A DNA stretch of 24,409 nt from assembly GCA_018648445.1 (NCBI GenBank), contig JABGRG010000054.1, forward strand, positions 1-24,409, read 5' to 3'. Position numbers and translations under genes: made by a program. The stretch comes from Rhodospirillales bacterium (GTDB lineage: Bacteria > Pseudomonadota > Alphaproteobacteria > Rhodospirillales_A > JACZKS01). The notes under the pieces were generated by a model. It did not search any database and was not told the DNA's origin. It saw only the letters and a list, made by a program, of their open reading frames with translations. This document shows, in pieces, positions 24,091 to 24,409 of the stretch (position 1 is its first letter; every line of letters starts with the position of its first letter).

Positions 24091-24126
24091 AAAAAGCCCG
24101 CAACCTCAATAGGTTGCGGGCTTTTT
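24091..24126 (+). terminator. Rho-independent terminator after the tRNA fragment
   Basis: A perfect 16-bp stem, AAAAAGCCCGCAACCT at 24091-24106 and its complement at 24111-24126, with loop CAAT and T/A-runs on both sides, so it should work in both directions. It lies 1 bp past the CCA end, the normal place for a tRNA gene's terminator. This suggests native chromosome continues to the right. Confidence 0.9.
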
Positions 24127-24409
24127 GCTGTCCGGAAACCGAAAAATGGCGTGTGCCGACTCCGTCTCGTCTAAGCCGTTGTTATATTGGATAAATCCAT
24201 CTGGTCCCGGCGAGTGCTGCTTTGTCCATGTCACATGAAAGGCACATGGCCAGCGCCTGATGTTCCCATATTGTTCGGGAAGCAGAGATTAACCCCCATT
24301 TCCCAGATGAACCCGATATTTCATGCGGCGATAACATGATTCTGCTATAAGAATCAATGCAGTACACACATCATAAAAGACGCGCCCGACGTCACCCGGC
24401 GGGTGAAGG
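24127..24409. other. Right-edge region without a recognised gene; inverted repeat before a possible edge ORF
   Basis: No recognisable coding sequence occurs in this stretch. TGATTCT-GCTATA-AGAATCA, a perfect 7-bp inverted repeat at 24337-24356, lies immediately before an ATG at 24357 whose frame stays open to the window end (only 17 codons, basic, unidentified). This could be an operator and gene start, but too little is visible to call a gene. Confidence 0.3.

Noticed and set aside
24182..24367. Minus-strand ORF of 61 codons at the right edge
   Set aside because: No ribosome site, no known motif, and it overlaps the inverted repeat; not supported as a gene.

Overview
The window looks like accessory DNA from an alphaproteobacterium. 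The evidence is the protein flavour: TRAP (DctPQM) and polyamine-type ABC transporters, DeoR/FGGY/BtpA catabolic genes, IS6- and IS3-type transposases, a CCA-encoding initiator tRNA fragment and moderately high G+C coding DNA. No rRNA, CRISPR array or phage module is visible. All calls come from reading the sequence and from family knowledge; no database search was run.

Left flank (1-4345). A gene with a cyclic-nucleotide-binding domain runs leftwards off the edge and carries a frameshift in a run of ten A/T. An 805-bp IS6-family element with recognisable terminal inverted repeats follows, abutting a truncated IS3-type transposase. Next come a lone Asp/Glu-racemase-superfamily gene bracketed by 11-bp inverted repeats, a second IS6 fragment, and the wreck of a TRAP DctM gene.

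Catabolic cluster 1 (4346-7579, + strand). A PuuE-like polysaccharide-deacetylase-fold hydrolase, a hydantoin-racemase-like protein and an amidohydrolase suggest ring-opening or processing of a cyclic amide/imide-type compound. The dctM remnant overlaps the first gene by ATGA, so this operon probably once began with its own TRAP transporter.

Catabolic cluster 2 (7628-23114) is arranged as a mirror. On the left, reading leftwards, are dctP-dctQ-dctM and an amidohydrolase. In the centre, reading leftwards, is deoR-btpA/sgcQ-FGGY kinase-HAD phosphatase, followed by the first codons of a lost sulfatase. Divergent from deoR and reading rightwards are an SDR dehydrogenase, a four-gene PotABCD-type ABC importer and a second amidohydrolase. 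The two outer amidohydrolases are close paralogues (about 76% identical over the first 240 residues by hand count), so one hydrolase family is paired with two unrelated importers. The centre looks like a polyol or sugar-derivative pathway (oxidise, phosphorylate, dephosphorylate) under DeoR control.

Right flank (23115-24409). Another IS6 fragment is fused in frame to the 3' end of an oppF-like ATPase gene. After an AT-rich repeat-bearing stretch comes the 3' part of an initiator tRNA, starting at the anticodon arm and followed by a perfect terminator. This looks like a tRNA attachment-site scar, so the material to its left may be a genomic island or its degraded remains, built up by repeated IS6/IS3 activity.
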